Part shown: positions 17,212 through 26,033 of the stretch, in pieces | How the letters are laid out: every line of letters starts with the position of its first letter | How positions within the stretch are numbered: the first letter of the stretch is position 1 | Source of the DNA: Neoroseomonas lacus | GTDB lineage: Bacteria > Pseudomonadota > Alphaproteobacteria > Acetobacterales > Acetobacteraceae | Length of the DNA: 64,000 nucleotides | Direction: 5' to 3' | Assembly (NCBI RefSeq): GCF_014644535.1 | Contig: NZ_BMKW01000015.1 | Coordinates: forward strand, 100,441-164,440 | The notes under the pieces: model-generated | Seen by the model: the letters and a program-made list of their open reading frames with translations, nothing else | What the model was told of the DNA's origin: nothing | The model's database searches: none | Program-made: the position numbers and the translations under genes

Positions 17212-19061
17212 TGCGGCGCGCGGCGTATCGCGGCCTGATCCTGCCGGGCGTGCTCGCGGCCATCATCGTGCTGCTGGCGATCGCCGCGCCGATCATGCCG
17301 CTCATCGACCCGGTGCGGCAGGACATCGCCCATCGCCTGACCGGCCCTTCCGCGCAGCATTGGCTGGGCCAGGACGAATATGGCCGCGATGTGCTGTCGC
17401 GCATCATCTGGGGCGCGCGGGTGTCGCTGTCGGTCGCCTTCTCGGCGGCGGCGGCCGCGGCGCTGATCGGCACGCTGCTTGGCATTCTCGGCGGGTATTT
17501 TCGCGGTGTGGTGGAATTGCTGACGGTGCGCGCGGCCGAGATCGTGCTCTGTTTCCCGCCGCTGCTGCTGGCCCTGCTGGTGGTGACGCTGCTCGGCCCC
17601 GGCGCGGGGACATTGATCTTCTCGCTCTCCATCCTCTTCGCGCCCGGTTTCGCCCGCGTCGCCTATGCCGAGACGCTGTCCACCCGCGCGCTCGACTACG
17701 TCACGGCGCAGCACGCGCTGGGCGCGCGGACGCGACGCATCCTGGCGCTGACCGTGTTGCCGAACATCGCGACGCCGCTGATCGTGCAATTCTCACTCAC
17801 CGTCGCGGCGGCGATGTTGCTGGAAAGTGGGCTATCCTTCCTCGGCCTCGGGGTGGTGCCGCCGGCACCGTCCTGGGGGCTGATGATCCGTGGCGCTCGC
17901 GGCGCGATGGAACAGGCGCCGCTGCTGCTGTTCTGGCCGTGCCTCGCGCTGACTGGCACGGTGCTGGTGCTGAACCTGCTGTGCGACCGGCTGCGCGATG
18001 CGCTCGACCCGCGCGGCCGGGCGATGGGCCGGCCCGGCTTTCTCGGGCGAGTCTTCGCCCTACCGCCGGTGCCGTCGCCCCCGGCACCCGGCCTTCTCTC
18101 GGTGCAGGGTCTGACGCTGCAAGTGCCGGGACCGAACGGCCCGATCGAGGTGGTGCGCGGCGTCAGCCTCAGCCTCGCGCCCGGCGAGACGCTGGCGATC
18201 GTCGGCGAGAGTGGTTCGGGCAAGACGCTGACCGGCCTCGCGGTGATGGGGCTGTTGCCGGCGGCGGTCACGCCGGTCGCCGGTTCCATCATGCTGACCG
18301 GCCAGGACGGCATGCCGCGCGACCTGCTGCGCCTGCCGGAGCCTGAGCTGCGCGCGCTGCGCGGCCGCGACATGGCAATGATCTTCCAGGACCCCTCGAG
18401 CAGCCTGAACCCGCTGCTGCGCATCGGCACGCAGGTCGCCGAGAGCCTGCGCGCCCATGGCACCCATGACGGCGTGCATGACCGTGTCGTGGCGCTGCTG
18501 CGCCAGGTCGGCCTGCCCGATCCGGAACGCGCCGCCATGGCCTATCCGCATGAACTCTCGGGCGGGCAGCGCCAACGTGTGATGATCGCCGCCGCCATCG
18601 CCAATCATCCGCGCCTGCTGCTGGCCGATGAACCGACCACCGCGCTCGACGTCACCGTGCAGGCGCAGATCCTCGCGCTGCTGCAGGCGCTGAAGGAGGC
18701 GGAGGGTGGCATGGGCATGGTCTTCGTGACTCACAACCTCGCCGTCGTCGCCGAGATCGCCGACCGTGTCGCCGTCATGTATGCCGGCGAGGTGGTGGAG
18801 GAAGGCCCCGCCGATGAGGTGCTCGCCGCGCCGCGCCACCCCTATACCGCCGCGCTGATCGCATCCACGCCCGAGGGCGAGGCCGAACGTCTCTCCGCCA
18901 TTCCTGGCGCCGTGCCGCAGCCTTGGGCGATGCCGCCCGGCTGCCGCTTCGCCCCGCGCTGCGCCATGGCGCAGCCTGCCTGCACCGTGACCGCTCCCGC
19001 GCTCGAGGAGGTCGCGCCCCGCCGTGCCGCGCGCTGCCTGCGCTGGAGGGAACTCGCATGA
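17211..19061 (+). CDS. fused DppC-type permease and DppD-type ATPase
   Basis: 616 residues, two normally separate proteins in one frame. Residues about 1-268 are a DppC permease (PVRQDIAHRLTGPSAQHWLGQDEYGRD; EAA loop at QHALGARTRRILALTVLPN, about 168-186). A proline-rich linker (LPPVPSPPAPG, about 284-294) joins it to an ATPase. The ATPase has Walker A GESGSGKT (332-339), LSGGQRQR and DEPTTALDVT, plus the oligopeptide-ATPase C-terminal CRFAPRC zinc-like motif. The last base of the dppB-type stop is the first base of this start. No stop or frame change is visible between the halves, so the fusion looks genuine. Confidence 0.92.
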   Translation: MRRAAYRGLILPGVLAAIIVLLAIAAPIMPLIDPVRQDIAHRLTGPSAQHWLGQDEYGRDVLSRIIWGARVSLSVAFSAAAAAALIGTLLGILGGYFRGVVELLTVRAAEIVLCFPPLLLALLVVTLLGPGAGTLIFSLSILFAPGFARVAYAETLSTRALDYVTAQHALGARTRRILALTVLPNIATPLIVQFSLTVAAAMLLESGLSFLGLGVVPPAPSWGLMIRGARGAMEQAPLLLFWPCLALTGTVLVLNLLCDRLRDALDPRGRAMGRPGFLGRVFALPPVPSPPAPGLLSVQGLTLQVPGPNGPIEVVRGVSLSLAPGETLAIVGESGSGKTLTGLAVMGLLPAAVTPVAGSIMLTGQDGMPRDLLRLPEPELRALRGRDMAMIFQDPSSSLNPLLRIGTQVAESLRAHGTHDGVHDRVVALLRQVGLPDPERAAMAYPHELSGGQRQRVMIAAAIANHPRLLLADEPTTALDVTVQAQILALLQALKEAEGGMGMVFVTHNLAVVAEIADRVAVMYAGEVVEEGPADEVLAAPRHPYTAALIASTPEGEAERLSAIPGAVPQPWAMPPGCRFAPRCAMAQPACTVTAPALEEVAPRRAARCLRWRELA

Positions 19062-20038
19062 CAGCGCCGCTGGTGCGTGGCGAGGGGCTCACCCGCGCCT
19101 TCCATCGTCGCGGCGGGTTGTTTGGCCGCGGCGTGCCGATGATGGCGCTGCGCGGCGTCGATATCGAGCTGCATCGTGGCGAGGCGGTCGGCGTGGTGGG
19201 CGAATCCGGCTGCGGCAAATCGACGCTCGGCCGTTTGCTGCTGCGGCTGATGACGCCGACATCCGGGCGCGTGATGTTCGAGGATCGTGACCTCGCGACC
19301 ATCAGCGCCGCCGAATTGCGCGCCCTGCGCCGACGCATGCAGATGGTGTTCCAGGACCCCTATGGCAGCCTCGATCCGCGCCGGGTGATCGGCGCGCAGA
19401 TCGCCGATGGCATGGTCATCCACGGCCTCGCGCAGGGGACCACGGTGCAGGACCGCGTCGCCGCGCTGCTGCGCCAGGTCGGGCTCGACCCTGGCCACGC
19501 GCAGCGATTGCCGCATGAATTCTCCGGCGGTCAGCGCCAGCGCATTGCCGTGGCGCGTGCACTGGCGACGCAACCGGACTTCATCGTGGCGGATGAACCG
19601 GTCTCGGCGCTGGATGTCTCGATCCAGGCGCAGGTGGTGAATCTGCTGGCGGATCTGCGTGGCGAACTCGGCCTCGCACTGGTCTTCATCAGCCACGATT
19701 TGCACGTGGTGCGCCACCTGTGTGACCGCGTGGTGGTGATGTATCTCGGCCTGGTGATGGAGGAAGGCCCGGCAGCCGAGATCTTCCGCGCCCCGGCCCA
19801 CCCCTATGCACGGGCGCTGCTGGCGGCGACGCCCTCGCTGCGCCATCGCGGCGCGGCGGCCTCGCCCCTGGCCGGCGAAGTGCCGAGCATCGCCAAGCCA
19901 CCCTCCGGCTGCGTGTTCCGCACGCGCTGCCCGATGGCGCAACCGGCCTGCGCTCAGTCGGTGCCGGCGCTGCGCCTCTTGCCGGGCGATGCCACGCGCC
20001 GGATCGCCTGTCACCGTGCCGAGGAGATCGCCGCATGA
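19058..20038 (+). CDS. DppF-type ABC transporter ATPase
   Basis: 326 residues. The ATG at 19058 overlaps the preceding stop (ATGA); the frame is open further upstream, but only inside the previous gene. Walker A GESGCGKST (48-56), Q-loop MQMVFQDPYGSLDPR, signature FSGGQRQR, Walker B DEPVSALDVS, and the C-terminal CVFRTRCPMAQPAC cysteine motif found in Opp/Dpp ATPases. Forms the second nucleotide-binding subunit with the ATPase half of the fusion. Confidence 0.94.
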   Translation: MTAPLVRGEGLTRAFHRRGGLFGRGVPMMALRGVDIELHRGEAVGVVGESGCGKSTLGRLLLRLMTPTSGRVMFEDRDLATISAAELRALRRRMQMVFQDPYGSLDPRRVIGAQIADGMVIHGLAQGTTVQDRVAALLRQVGLDPGHAQRLPHEFSGGQRQRIAVARALATQPDFIVADEPVSALDVSIQAQVVNLLADLRGELGLALVFISHDLHVVRHLCDRVVVMYLGLVMEEGPAAEIFRAPAHPYARALLAATPSLRHRGAAASPLAGEVPSIAKPPSGCVFRTRCPMAQPACAQSVPALRLLPGDATRRIACHRAEEIAA

Positions 20039-20730
20039 TGGATCCTGTCGGCCGTGTCGCGATGGTCTCGGGGGCGGCGCGCGGCATCGGGCGCGCGGTG
20101 ACGGAACGACTGCTGGCGGCGGGCTACACCGTCAGCGCCGGGGTTCGCGACGTGTCGCGCCTACCGGTGCATGACCGTCTCTCCGCCCATCGCTTCGACG
20201 CCGCGACGCCGGGCAGCGCCGAGGCCTGGGTGGCCGCCACCATGGCCCGGCATGGCCGTATCGACGCGCTGGTGAATGCCGCCGGCATCAATCCCCGCGC
20301 GGCGATGCTCGACGCCGATGAGACGAATTTCGACGCCATGTGGGCGGTCAATGCCAAGGGCCCGATGCGTGTCATCCGCGCCGCCTGGCCGCATCTCGTC
20401 GCGGCGAGGGAAGGGCGGGTGGTGAACATCGCCTCGCTATCCGGCAAGCGCGTGCGCAACGAGAATCTCGGCTATGCGATGAGCAAGTTCGCGGTGATGG
20501 CGCTGACGCAGGAAGTCCGGCGCCAGGGGTGGGAGCACGGCATCCGCGCCACCGCCGTCTGCCCTGGCTTCGTCGATACCGACATGACGTCGCATGTGAC
20601 CAAGGTCAGCCGCGACAGCATGTCGCGCCCCGAGGACATCGCCGCGCTCATCGAATCCGTGCTGCGCCTCCCGAACAACGCGACGGTCGCGGAACTGCTG
20701 GTGAATTGCCGGCATGAGGACTTGCTGTGA
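20035..20730 (+). CDS. SDR-family NAD(P)-dependent oxidoreductase
   Basis: 231 residues. Rossmann cofactor motif GAARGIG (13-19), NAAG in the third strand, catalytic Ser in ASLSGK and Y-x3-K in YAMSK, then the PGFVDTDM substrate-loop region. Classical SDR of slightly short length. It overlaps the upstream ATPase gene by 4 bp and the downstream ferredoxin-like gene by 4 bp, so it belongs to the catabolic operon. It probably oxidises or reduces a hydroxy/keto intermediate. Confidence 0.92.
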   Translation: MMDPVGRVAMVSGAARGIGRAVTERLLAAGYTVSAGVRDVSRLPVHDRLSAHRFDAATPGSAEAWVAATMARHGRIDALVNAAGINPRAAMLDADETNFDAMWAVNAKGPMRVIRAAWPHLVAAREGRVVNIASLSGKRVRNENLGYAMSKFAVMALTQEVRRQGWEHGIRATAVCPGFVDTDMTSHVTKVSRDSMSRPEDIAALIESVLRLPNNATVAELLVNCRHEDLL

Positions 20731-21002
20731 AGCTCGTTCGCCTGCGGGATGCGGCGCGGCCACGCATCACGTTGCGCCTGGACGGCGTGCCGATCGAGGC
20801 GCAACGCGGCGACACGCTGCTGACCGCCCTTCTGGCCGCCGATGCCGGCTATCTGCGCGACAGTGAATTTGGCGATGGCCCCCGTGCGGGCTTCTGCCTG
20901 ATGGGCGCCTGCCAGGATTGCTGGGTGGTGGTCGAAGGACGCGGCCGGCTGCGCGCCTGCGCCACGCTGGCTGAGGACGGCATGGAGATCCGGCGCGGAT
21001 GA
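20727..21002 (+). CDS. (2Fe-2S)-binding subunit of a three-component FAD dehydrogenase (HcnA-like)
   Basis: 91 residues. Plant-type ferredoxin-like fold with cluster cysteines 57, 62, 65 and 78 (GFCLMGACQDC then RAC). In HcnA/opine-oxidase/dye-linked amino-acid dehydrogenase systems this small subunit links two flavoproteins. It overlaps both neighbours by 4 bp and is followed by the two FAD subunits in the usual order. Confidence 0.9.
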   Translation: MKLVRLRDAARPRITLRLDGVPIEAQRGDTLLTALLAADAGYLRDSEFGDGPRAGFCLMGACQDCWVVVEGRGRLRACATLAEDGMEIRRG

Positions 21003-22378
21003 AGGTCGCGGTGGTCGGTGCCGGCCCCGCCGGCGTGCGCGCAGTGGAACGGCTGGTCGCGGCCGGGCTGTCGCCGGTCTGGATCGATGAGGCGTCCGAT
21101 GGCGGCGGGCGCATCTATCAGCGGCCGCCGCCGGGTCTCGCACGGGACGCCCGCAGCCTCTACGGCTTCGAAGCGAAACGCGCCACGGCGCTGCACGACA
21201 CGCTCGATGCGTTGAAGCCGCGCTGCGACTGGCGACCTGACACGCTGGTCTGGCACATCCGCCCCGGGGCCAGACAACTGCAGACGCTCTGCGGCGGCCG
21301 GCAGGATGCCGTGACCTACGACGCCGCCATCCTTTGCACCGGCGCGATGGACCGCGTCATTCCTCTCCCCGGCTGGACGCGGCCCGGGGTGACGACGATG
21401 GGCGCGGCGCAGATCGCGTTGAAGACGCAGGGCTGTGCCATCGGTCATCGCGTCGTCTTCCTCGGCACTGGTCCGTTGCTGTGGCTGGTGGCGTATCAAT
21501 ACGCCAAGGCAGGGGCGGATGTGGCGGGGGTGCTTGATACCACGCCCTTCATCACCAAGGCGCGCGCTACGCCGGGGCTGCTGCTTGGTGGCGCGACCTT
21601 CGCCAAGGGCCTGTACTACATCGCCTGGCTCCGCCGGCGCGGCATTCGCATCGCAGAGGGTGTCACGCCGCTCGCCATAGAGGGTGGCGATGACGGCGTG
21701 ACGGCCGTGACCTGGCGCGATGCGGCGGGGCGCGACCATCGCATCGATTGCGACGCCGTCGGCATGGGCTGGGGGCTGAAGCCGGAAGCGCAGCTCGCCG
21801 ACCTCGCCGCCGTGCCGTTCCGCCATGACGCGCTGCAGGCGAATTGGGTGCCGGTGCGTGATGGCGCCGGCCGCACGCCGGTCGCGGGTATCTACCTCGC
21901 CGGTGACGGTGCGGGCATTGGCGGGGCGGAGGTCGCGGAGATGACCGGTGCGCGCGCCGCCCTCGCGGTACTGGAGGATGCCGGGCATCGCCTCGACCCG
22001 ATTGAGACCGTGGCACTCGACCGGCGCCTGGCGTCGCAGGCGCGCTTCCGCGCCGCGCTGGAACGCGCCTTTCCGTTTCCTGCGCATCTCGCGCGCGCCA
22101 TGGCCGACGACACGCTGTTGTGCCGTTGCGAAGGGCTGCGCGCCGGCGAATTGCGCGCCGCCGCCCGCGCCGAGGCGGCGACCGGCCCGGCACCGGAGAT
22201 GAACCGCGCCAAGGCCTTCACGCGCGTCGGCATGGGGCGTTGCCAGGGTCGCGTCTGCGGCGCCGCGGCCGCCGAGATCCTCGCCGCGGAACTCAACTGC
22301 ACCGTGCCGCAGATCGGCCGCCTGCGCGGCCAGCCGCCGGTCAAGCCGATTCCGATCAGCGCCGAGGCCGCGCCATGA
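20999..22378 (+). CDS. FAD/NAD(P)-binding oxidoreductase, HcnB/OoxA-like subunit
   Basis: 459 residues. N-terminal dinucleotide fold VVGAGPAGVRAVERL (5-19), a second pyridine-nucleotide-type fold at GHRVVFLGTGPLLWLVA, and FAD-site GIYLAGDGAGIGG. The C-terminus carries a BFD-like [2Fe-2S] domain with Cys pairs in LLCRCEG and GRCQGRVCG. Middle subunit of the amine/amino-acid dehydrogenase set encoded by 20727-23478. The substrate is unknown. In context it may oxidise the N-substituted amino acid released after hydantoin-type ring opening. Confidence 0.9.
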   Translation: MKVAVVGAGPAGVRAVERLVAAGLSPVWIDEASDGGGRIYQRPPPGLARDARSLYGFEAKRATALHDTLDALKPRCDWRPDTLVWHIRPGARQLQTLCGGRQDAVTYDAAILCTGAMDRVIPLPGWTRPGVTTMGAAQIALKTQGCAIGHRVVFLGTGPLLWLVAYQYAKAGADVAGVLDTTPFITKARATPGLLLGGATFAKGLYYIAWLRRRGIRIAEGVTPLAIEGGDDGVTAVTWRDAAGRDHRIDCDAVGMGWGLKPEAQLADLAAVPFRHDALQANWVPVRDGAGRTPVAGIYLAGDGAGIGGAEVAEMTGARAALAVLEDAGHRLDPIETVALDRRLASQARFRAALERAFPFPAHLARAMADDTLLCRCEGLRAGELRAAARAEAATGPAPEMNRAKAFTRVGMGRCQGRVCGAAAAEILAAELNCTVPQIGRLRGQPPVKPIPISAEAAP

Positions 22379-23478
22379 CAACCACCTGCGATGTGCTGAT
22401 TCAGGGCGGCGGCGGCGCCGGCTGTTCCGCCGCGCTGCACCTCGCGCAGCGCGGGATGCGGGTGATCCTGCTGGAACGCGGCCTGGTCGGCGGCCAGGCC
22501 TCCGGCGTGAATTACGGCGGCGTGCGACAGCAGGGGCGCAACCCGGCGGAACTGCCGATCGCACGGCGTTCGCGCGAGATCTGGGGGCGCCTCGGCGTGC
22601 TGGTCGGCACCGATGCGGAATTCACCGTCACCGGCCATCTGAAGCTGGCGCGCAGCGAGGCGGAGGAGGCGGAACTCATCGCCTATCTCGATGTCGCGAA
22701 ACAGCACGATTTGCCGCTGCGCATGGTCGGGCGCAACGCGATCCATCGCGACTATCCCTGGCTCGGCCCCCTGGTGGTGGCGGGATCCTTCGCGCCGGAG
22801 GACGGCGCGGCGAACCCACGGCTGCTGTCGCCGGCGCTGGCCCATGCCGCGCGTGCCGCCGGGGCGGATATCCGCGAACATGCCGAGGTCGTCGCCCACG
22901 CCCATGACGGCGCGCGCTTCACGCTGCGCACCAAGGCGGGCGAGAGCTTCGCCGCGCCTGTGCTGCTGAACGTCGCGGGCTTCTGGGGCGGCGCCGTCGC
23001 GGCGGCCTTCGGCGAGGCGGTGCCGATCGAACCGCTGTCACCGAACATGGCGGTGACCGAGCCGCTGCCCTATTTCATCGAGCCCAACCTCGGCGTGGTC
23101 GGCGGCAATGTCTATCTGCGCCAGATCCCGCGCGGCAACGTCATCCTCGGTGGCGGCCATGGCGAAGCGGATGCGTCCATCCCGTGGTCGCGCCCCCTGC
23201 CGGAAGTGACGATGGAAGCGGCGCAACTCGCCACGCAACTGGTGCCGGCCCTGGCTGGCGTGCAGATCATCCGCTCCTGGAGCGGCATCGACGGCAGGAT
23301 GCCCGACCGCATCCCGGTGATCGGGCCAAGCCGCACCACGGCGGGCCTGTTCCATGCTTTCGGCTTCTCCGGCCACGGCTTCCAGCTTGGCCCGGGCATC
23401 GGCGCGATCATGGCCGAGCTGATCGTCGACGGACGCACGGACATCCCGCTCGACCCGTTCCGCATCGACCGCTTCTGA
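22375..23478 (+). CDS. FAD-dependent amino-acid oxidase/dehydrogenase, HcnC/DAO-like subunit
   Basis: 367 residues. The ATG at 22375 overlaps the previous stop; the longer open frame upstream is a shadow of that gene. GGGGAGCSAALHLAQRGM (about 10-27) binds FAD, GLVGGQASGVNYGGVRQQGR is the DAO-family substrate-side segment, and the C-terminal IGPSRTTAGLFHAFGFSGHGF is typical of glycine/sarcosine-oxidase relatives. Catalytic flavin subunit of the three-component enzyme and last gene of the operon. Its stop is 6 bp from the end of the convergent next gene. Confidence 0.92.
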   Translation: MTTTCDVLIQGGGGAGCSAALHLAQRGMRVILLERGLVGGQASGVNYGGVRQQGRNPAELPIARRSREIWGRLGVLVGTDAEFTVTGHLKLARSEAEEAELIAYLDVAKQHDLPLRMVGRNAIHRDYPWLGPLVVAGSFAPEDGAANPRLLSPALAHAARAAGADIREHAEVVAHAHDGARFTLRTKAGESFAAPVLLNVAGFWGGAVAAAFGEAVPIEPLSPNMAVTEPLPYFIEPNLGVVGGNVYLRQIPRGNVILGGGHGEADASIPWSRPLPEVTMEAAQLATQLVPALAGVQIIRSWSGIDGRMPDRIPVIGPSRTTAGLFHAFGFSGHGFQLGPGIGAIMAELIVDGRTDIPLDPFRIDRF

Positions 23479-23484
23479 CGCGCC

Positions 23485-24345
23485 TCAGCCGAAGGTCTCG
23501 TCCAGCGCCTGGAAGCGCGGCAGGTCCACCAGGGCGTTGAACTCGCCATAGCTCATCATCGCACCGGAGGCGCCGGCCGGCGTCCCGTCGCGCTTGAGCA
23601 GCGCTAGGGTGCGCGCCATCGCCCGCGATGCCGAGAAGAGTAGCGAGACGGCGTAGAGCACGACGGTGAAGCCCATCTCCTCCAGAACCGTCGCCGTGAG
23701 CGCGGTGGTTTCGTTGCCGTCGACGATGCTGACCACCTTCGGGCCGGGAACGCGGCGCGCGACGATCTCGACCTCCGATATCCGCTTGATGCCATCAACG
23801 AAGACAAGGTCCACGCCGGCATCTTGGTACATCAGGGCGCGCTCGACCGCTTCCTCGGGGCCGACCGCCGGCATGGCGTCGGTGCGGCCGATCACCAGCG
23901 GCCCACCCCGCGGCCGCGCGGCAATGGCGCATTTCAGGCGGCGCACGGCTTCATCGGCCTGGATCAGGCGGATGCCGGCGAGCTGTCCGCAGCGCTTCGG
24001 CGCCACCTGGTCCTCCAGGTGGATCGCGGCGACGCCGGCCTGGGCGTATTCCTCCATGGTGCGAACGATATTGGCGGGGCCGCCATAGCCGGTATCCGCA
24101 TCGGCGATGATCGGGATCGAGACGGCGCGCACCATGTCGCGAGCATGGGTCGTCATCTCGGTCTGGGTCAGCAGGCCGATATCGGGCCGCCCGAGGCGGG
24201 AGGCAGTGGCCCCGAACCCGGTCATGTAGATGGCCTCGAACCCGGCGCGCTCGACAAGGCGCGCTGCCAGCGCGTCCGGTGCCCCGGGGGCAGACAGGAT
24301 CCCACCCGCGGCAAGGCGGGCGCGAAGTCCATCGGCAGTGGTCAT
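23485..24345 (-). CDS. isocitrate lyase/PEP mutase superfamily enzyme (oxaloacetate decarboxylase or methylisocitrate lyase type)
   Basis: 286 residues. TIM barrel with Mg-binding DADTGYGG (about 88-95) and the active-site loop KRCGQLAG (about 120-127). A catalytic KxCG segment is retained, but the His of the classic KKCGH is replaced by Gln. GAPDALAARLVERAGFEAIYMTGFG is the typical N-terminal strand-helix. The ATG at 24345 has AGGA 7 nt upstream; about 70 upstream codons are non-homologous. It may cleave or decarboxylate a C4-C6 acid made by the convergent catabolic operon, but its promoter is shared with the fkbM-side gap instead. Confidence 0.9.
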   Translation of the reverse strand: MTTADGLRARLAAGGILSAPGAPDALAARLVERAGFEAIYMTGFGATASRLGRPDIGLLTQTEMTTHARDMVRAVSIPIIADADTGYGGPANIVRTMEEYAQAGVAAIHLEDQVAPKRCGQLAGIRLIQADEAVRRLKCAIAARPRGGPLVIGRTDAMPAVGPEEAVERALMYQDAGVDLVFVDGIKRISEVEIVARRVPGPKVVSIVDGNETTALTATVLEEMGFTVVLYAVSLLFSASRAMARTLALLKRDGTPAGASGAMMSYGEFNALVDLPRFQALDETFG

Positions 24346-24399
24346 TTTTGTTCCTGGAGTTTCCCTTGATGATACAATTCTTCGGTTTTGGCCACTTTG

Positions 24400-24435
24400 G
24401 AAGAACGTTCTTCGTCGTGAACGGTTGGGTAACCG
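24400..24435. promoter_or_regulatory. palindromes in the divergent PEP-mutase-like/fkbM gap
   Basis: GAAGAACGTTCTTC at 24400-24413 is a perfect 14-bp palindrome. CGGTT-GGGT-AACCG at 24422-24435 is a second inverted repeat. Both lie in the 136-bp, relatively AT-rich divergent gap and are candidate operators or promoter elements. Confidence 0.4.
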
Positions 24436-24481
24436 ATATTTGTGAGGCTGCGCGGGTTCATGCTGCAGGAGGCAGCCCCGC

Positions 24482-25351
24482 ATGGCCGACGCCACGGCAC
24501 CATCCTTCCGGACCCTCACCGGCGGCGCCGCGCCGCGCGTGAAGGTCATCGACATCGGGGCAAACCCGATCGATTCCGAACCGCCCTATGCCGGCATGCT
24601 GCGCGCCGGCGATGCCGAGGTAGTCGGCTTCGAGCCCAACCGAGCCGCGCTGGCCGTGCTCGAAGCGCGCAAAGGTCCACTCGAACGCTATTTTCCGCAT
24701 GCGGTGGGTGATGGTGGGCAGCACTTGCTGCATATCTGCCAGGCACCGGGCATGACGTCGCTGCTCGAACCCGACCCGGCGGTGCTCGCACTGTTCCACG
24801 GCTTCCCCGAATGGGGCCGCGTCCTGGCGACGGAGACGGTCGAGACTGTGCGGCTGGACGATGTGCCGGAGACAATGGGTGCCGCGCTGCTGAAGCTCGA
24901 CATCCAGGGCGCCGAGCTGATGGTGCTGCGCCATGCCGGGCAACGTCTGTGCGATGCGCTGGTGATCCAGGCCGAGGTCGAGTTCCTGCCGTTGTACAAG
25001 GGCCAGCCGCTGTTCAGCGAAATGGAGCTGTTCCTGCGCGGCCATGGCTTCGTGCTGCATCGCTTCTTCCCCGAGGTGACCCGCGCGGTGCAGCCGATGA
25101 TGGTCAACAACGACCCCTATGCCGGGCTCGGGCAGCTGGTCTGGGCCGATGCGGTGTTTATGCGCGACCTGACGCGGCTCGATGTGCTGACCGACAATCA
25201 TCTGATGGCGATGGCCGCCATCCTGCACGATGCCTATGGCGCCTATGACATCGCCTTCCGTCTGGTTGCCGAGCACGACCGGCGCAGCGGTGCGGCGCGT
25301 GCCGATGCCTATTTCTCGGGCCTGCAGGCCCCGCTGCCGCAGGCGGCCTGA
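24482..25351 (+). CDS. FkbM-family SAM methyltransferase
   Basis: 289 residues. SAM-binding motif KVIDIGAN (21-28), acidic loop GFEPNRAAL, and the FkbM core LLKLDIQGAELMVLRHA (about 136-152). FkbM enzymes O-methylate sugars or polyketides and frequently occur in glycan loci. The ATG at 24482 has GGAGG 11 nt upstream. It is followed after 12 bp by a second methyltransferase. Both converge on two GT41 glycosyltransferase genes, so methylation of the transferred glycan is a reasonable inference. Confidence 0.9.
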   Translation: MADATAPSFRTLTGGAAPRVKVIDIGANPIDSEPPYAGMLRAGDAEVVGFEPNRAALAVLEARKGPLERYFPHAVGDGGQHLLHICQAPGMTSLLEPDPAVLALFHGFPEWGRVLATETVETVRLDDVPETMGAALLKLDIQGAELMVLRHAGQRLCDALVIQAEVEFLPLYKGQPLFSEMELFLRGHGFVLHRFFPEVTRAVQPMMVNNDPYAGLGQLVWADAVFMRDLTRLDVLTDNHLMAMAAILHDAYGAYDIAFRLVAEHDRRSGAARADAYFSGLQAPLPQAA

Positions 25352-25363
25352 CGGAGACATGTG

Positions 25364-25972
25364 ATGACCCTTCTCGCCGAAGCCCCGACCACCCAGCGCA
25401 CCGTCCTGCATGTCGGCTGCGGCATGGCCGACCCGCGCAAGCTACCGTCTGCCTTCTTCGCGCCAGGGGTATGGCGGGAGGTGAGGCTCGACATCGACCC
25501 GGGCGTCACGCCCGATATCGTGGCGACCATCACCGACATGGCGGCGGTCGACAGCGGCAGCGTCGATGCCGTGTGGTCAGCGCATAACCTGGAACATCTG
25601 TTCGCGCATGAAGTGCCGCTGGCACTGGCCGAATTCCGTCGCGTGCTGCGACCGGAGGGCTTCGCGCTGGTCACGGTGCCGGACCTGCAGCGCGCGGCGG
25701 AACTGGTGGCGCAGGATGGGCTGGACCTGCCGGCCTATATCTCACCGGCCGGGCCGATCGCGCCGCTCGACATGCTGTTCGGCCATGGTGCCGCGATCGC
25801 CGCGGGCAACCACTTCATGGCCCACCGGACAGGCTTCACTGCCCGCACGCTCGAGGCGGCGTTGCGCCACGCCGGCTTCGGCATCGTCCGTGTCGTGCGG
25901 GATGATGCCTTCGCCTTGTGGGCGACCGCCTTCGCCGCACCTGCCCCATCGATTTCGTCTAAATCGGGCTAA
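25364..25972 (+). CDS. class I SAM-dependent methyltransferase
   Basis: 202 residues. Motif I VLHVGCGMAD, acidic residue region VRLDIDPGV, then SVDAVWSAHNLEHLF and EFRRVLRPEGFALVTVPD, the standard order of methyltransferase-11-type domains. The ATG at 25364 has CGGAG 7 nt upstream. It probably shares a transcript with the FkbM-type gene. The target is unknown; the context suggests glycan or protein modification. Confidence 0.88.
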   Translation: MTLLAEAPTTQRTVLHVGCGMADPRKLPSAFFAPGVWREVRLDIDPGVTPDIVATITDMAAVDSGSVDAVWSAHNLEHLFAHEVPLALAEFRRVLRPEGFALVTVPDLQRAAELVAQDGLDLPAYISPAGPIAPLDMLFGHGAAIAAGNHFMAHRTGFTARTLEAALRHAGFGIVRVVRDDAFALWATAFAAPAPSISSKSG

Positions 25973-26033
25973 GGTGCAGTAACCTTCGTTTCCTGCCGGG
26001 GAGTTCAACGGGCGGCGCCCCTCGACCCTCGTG

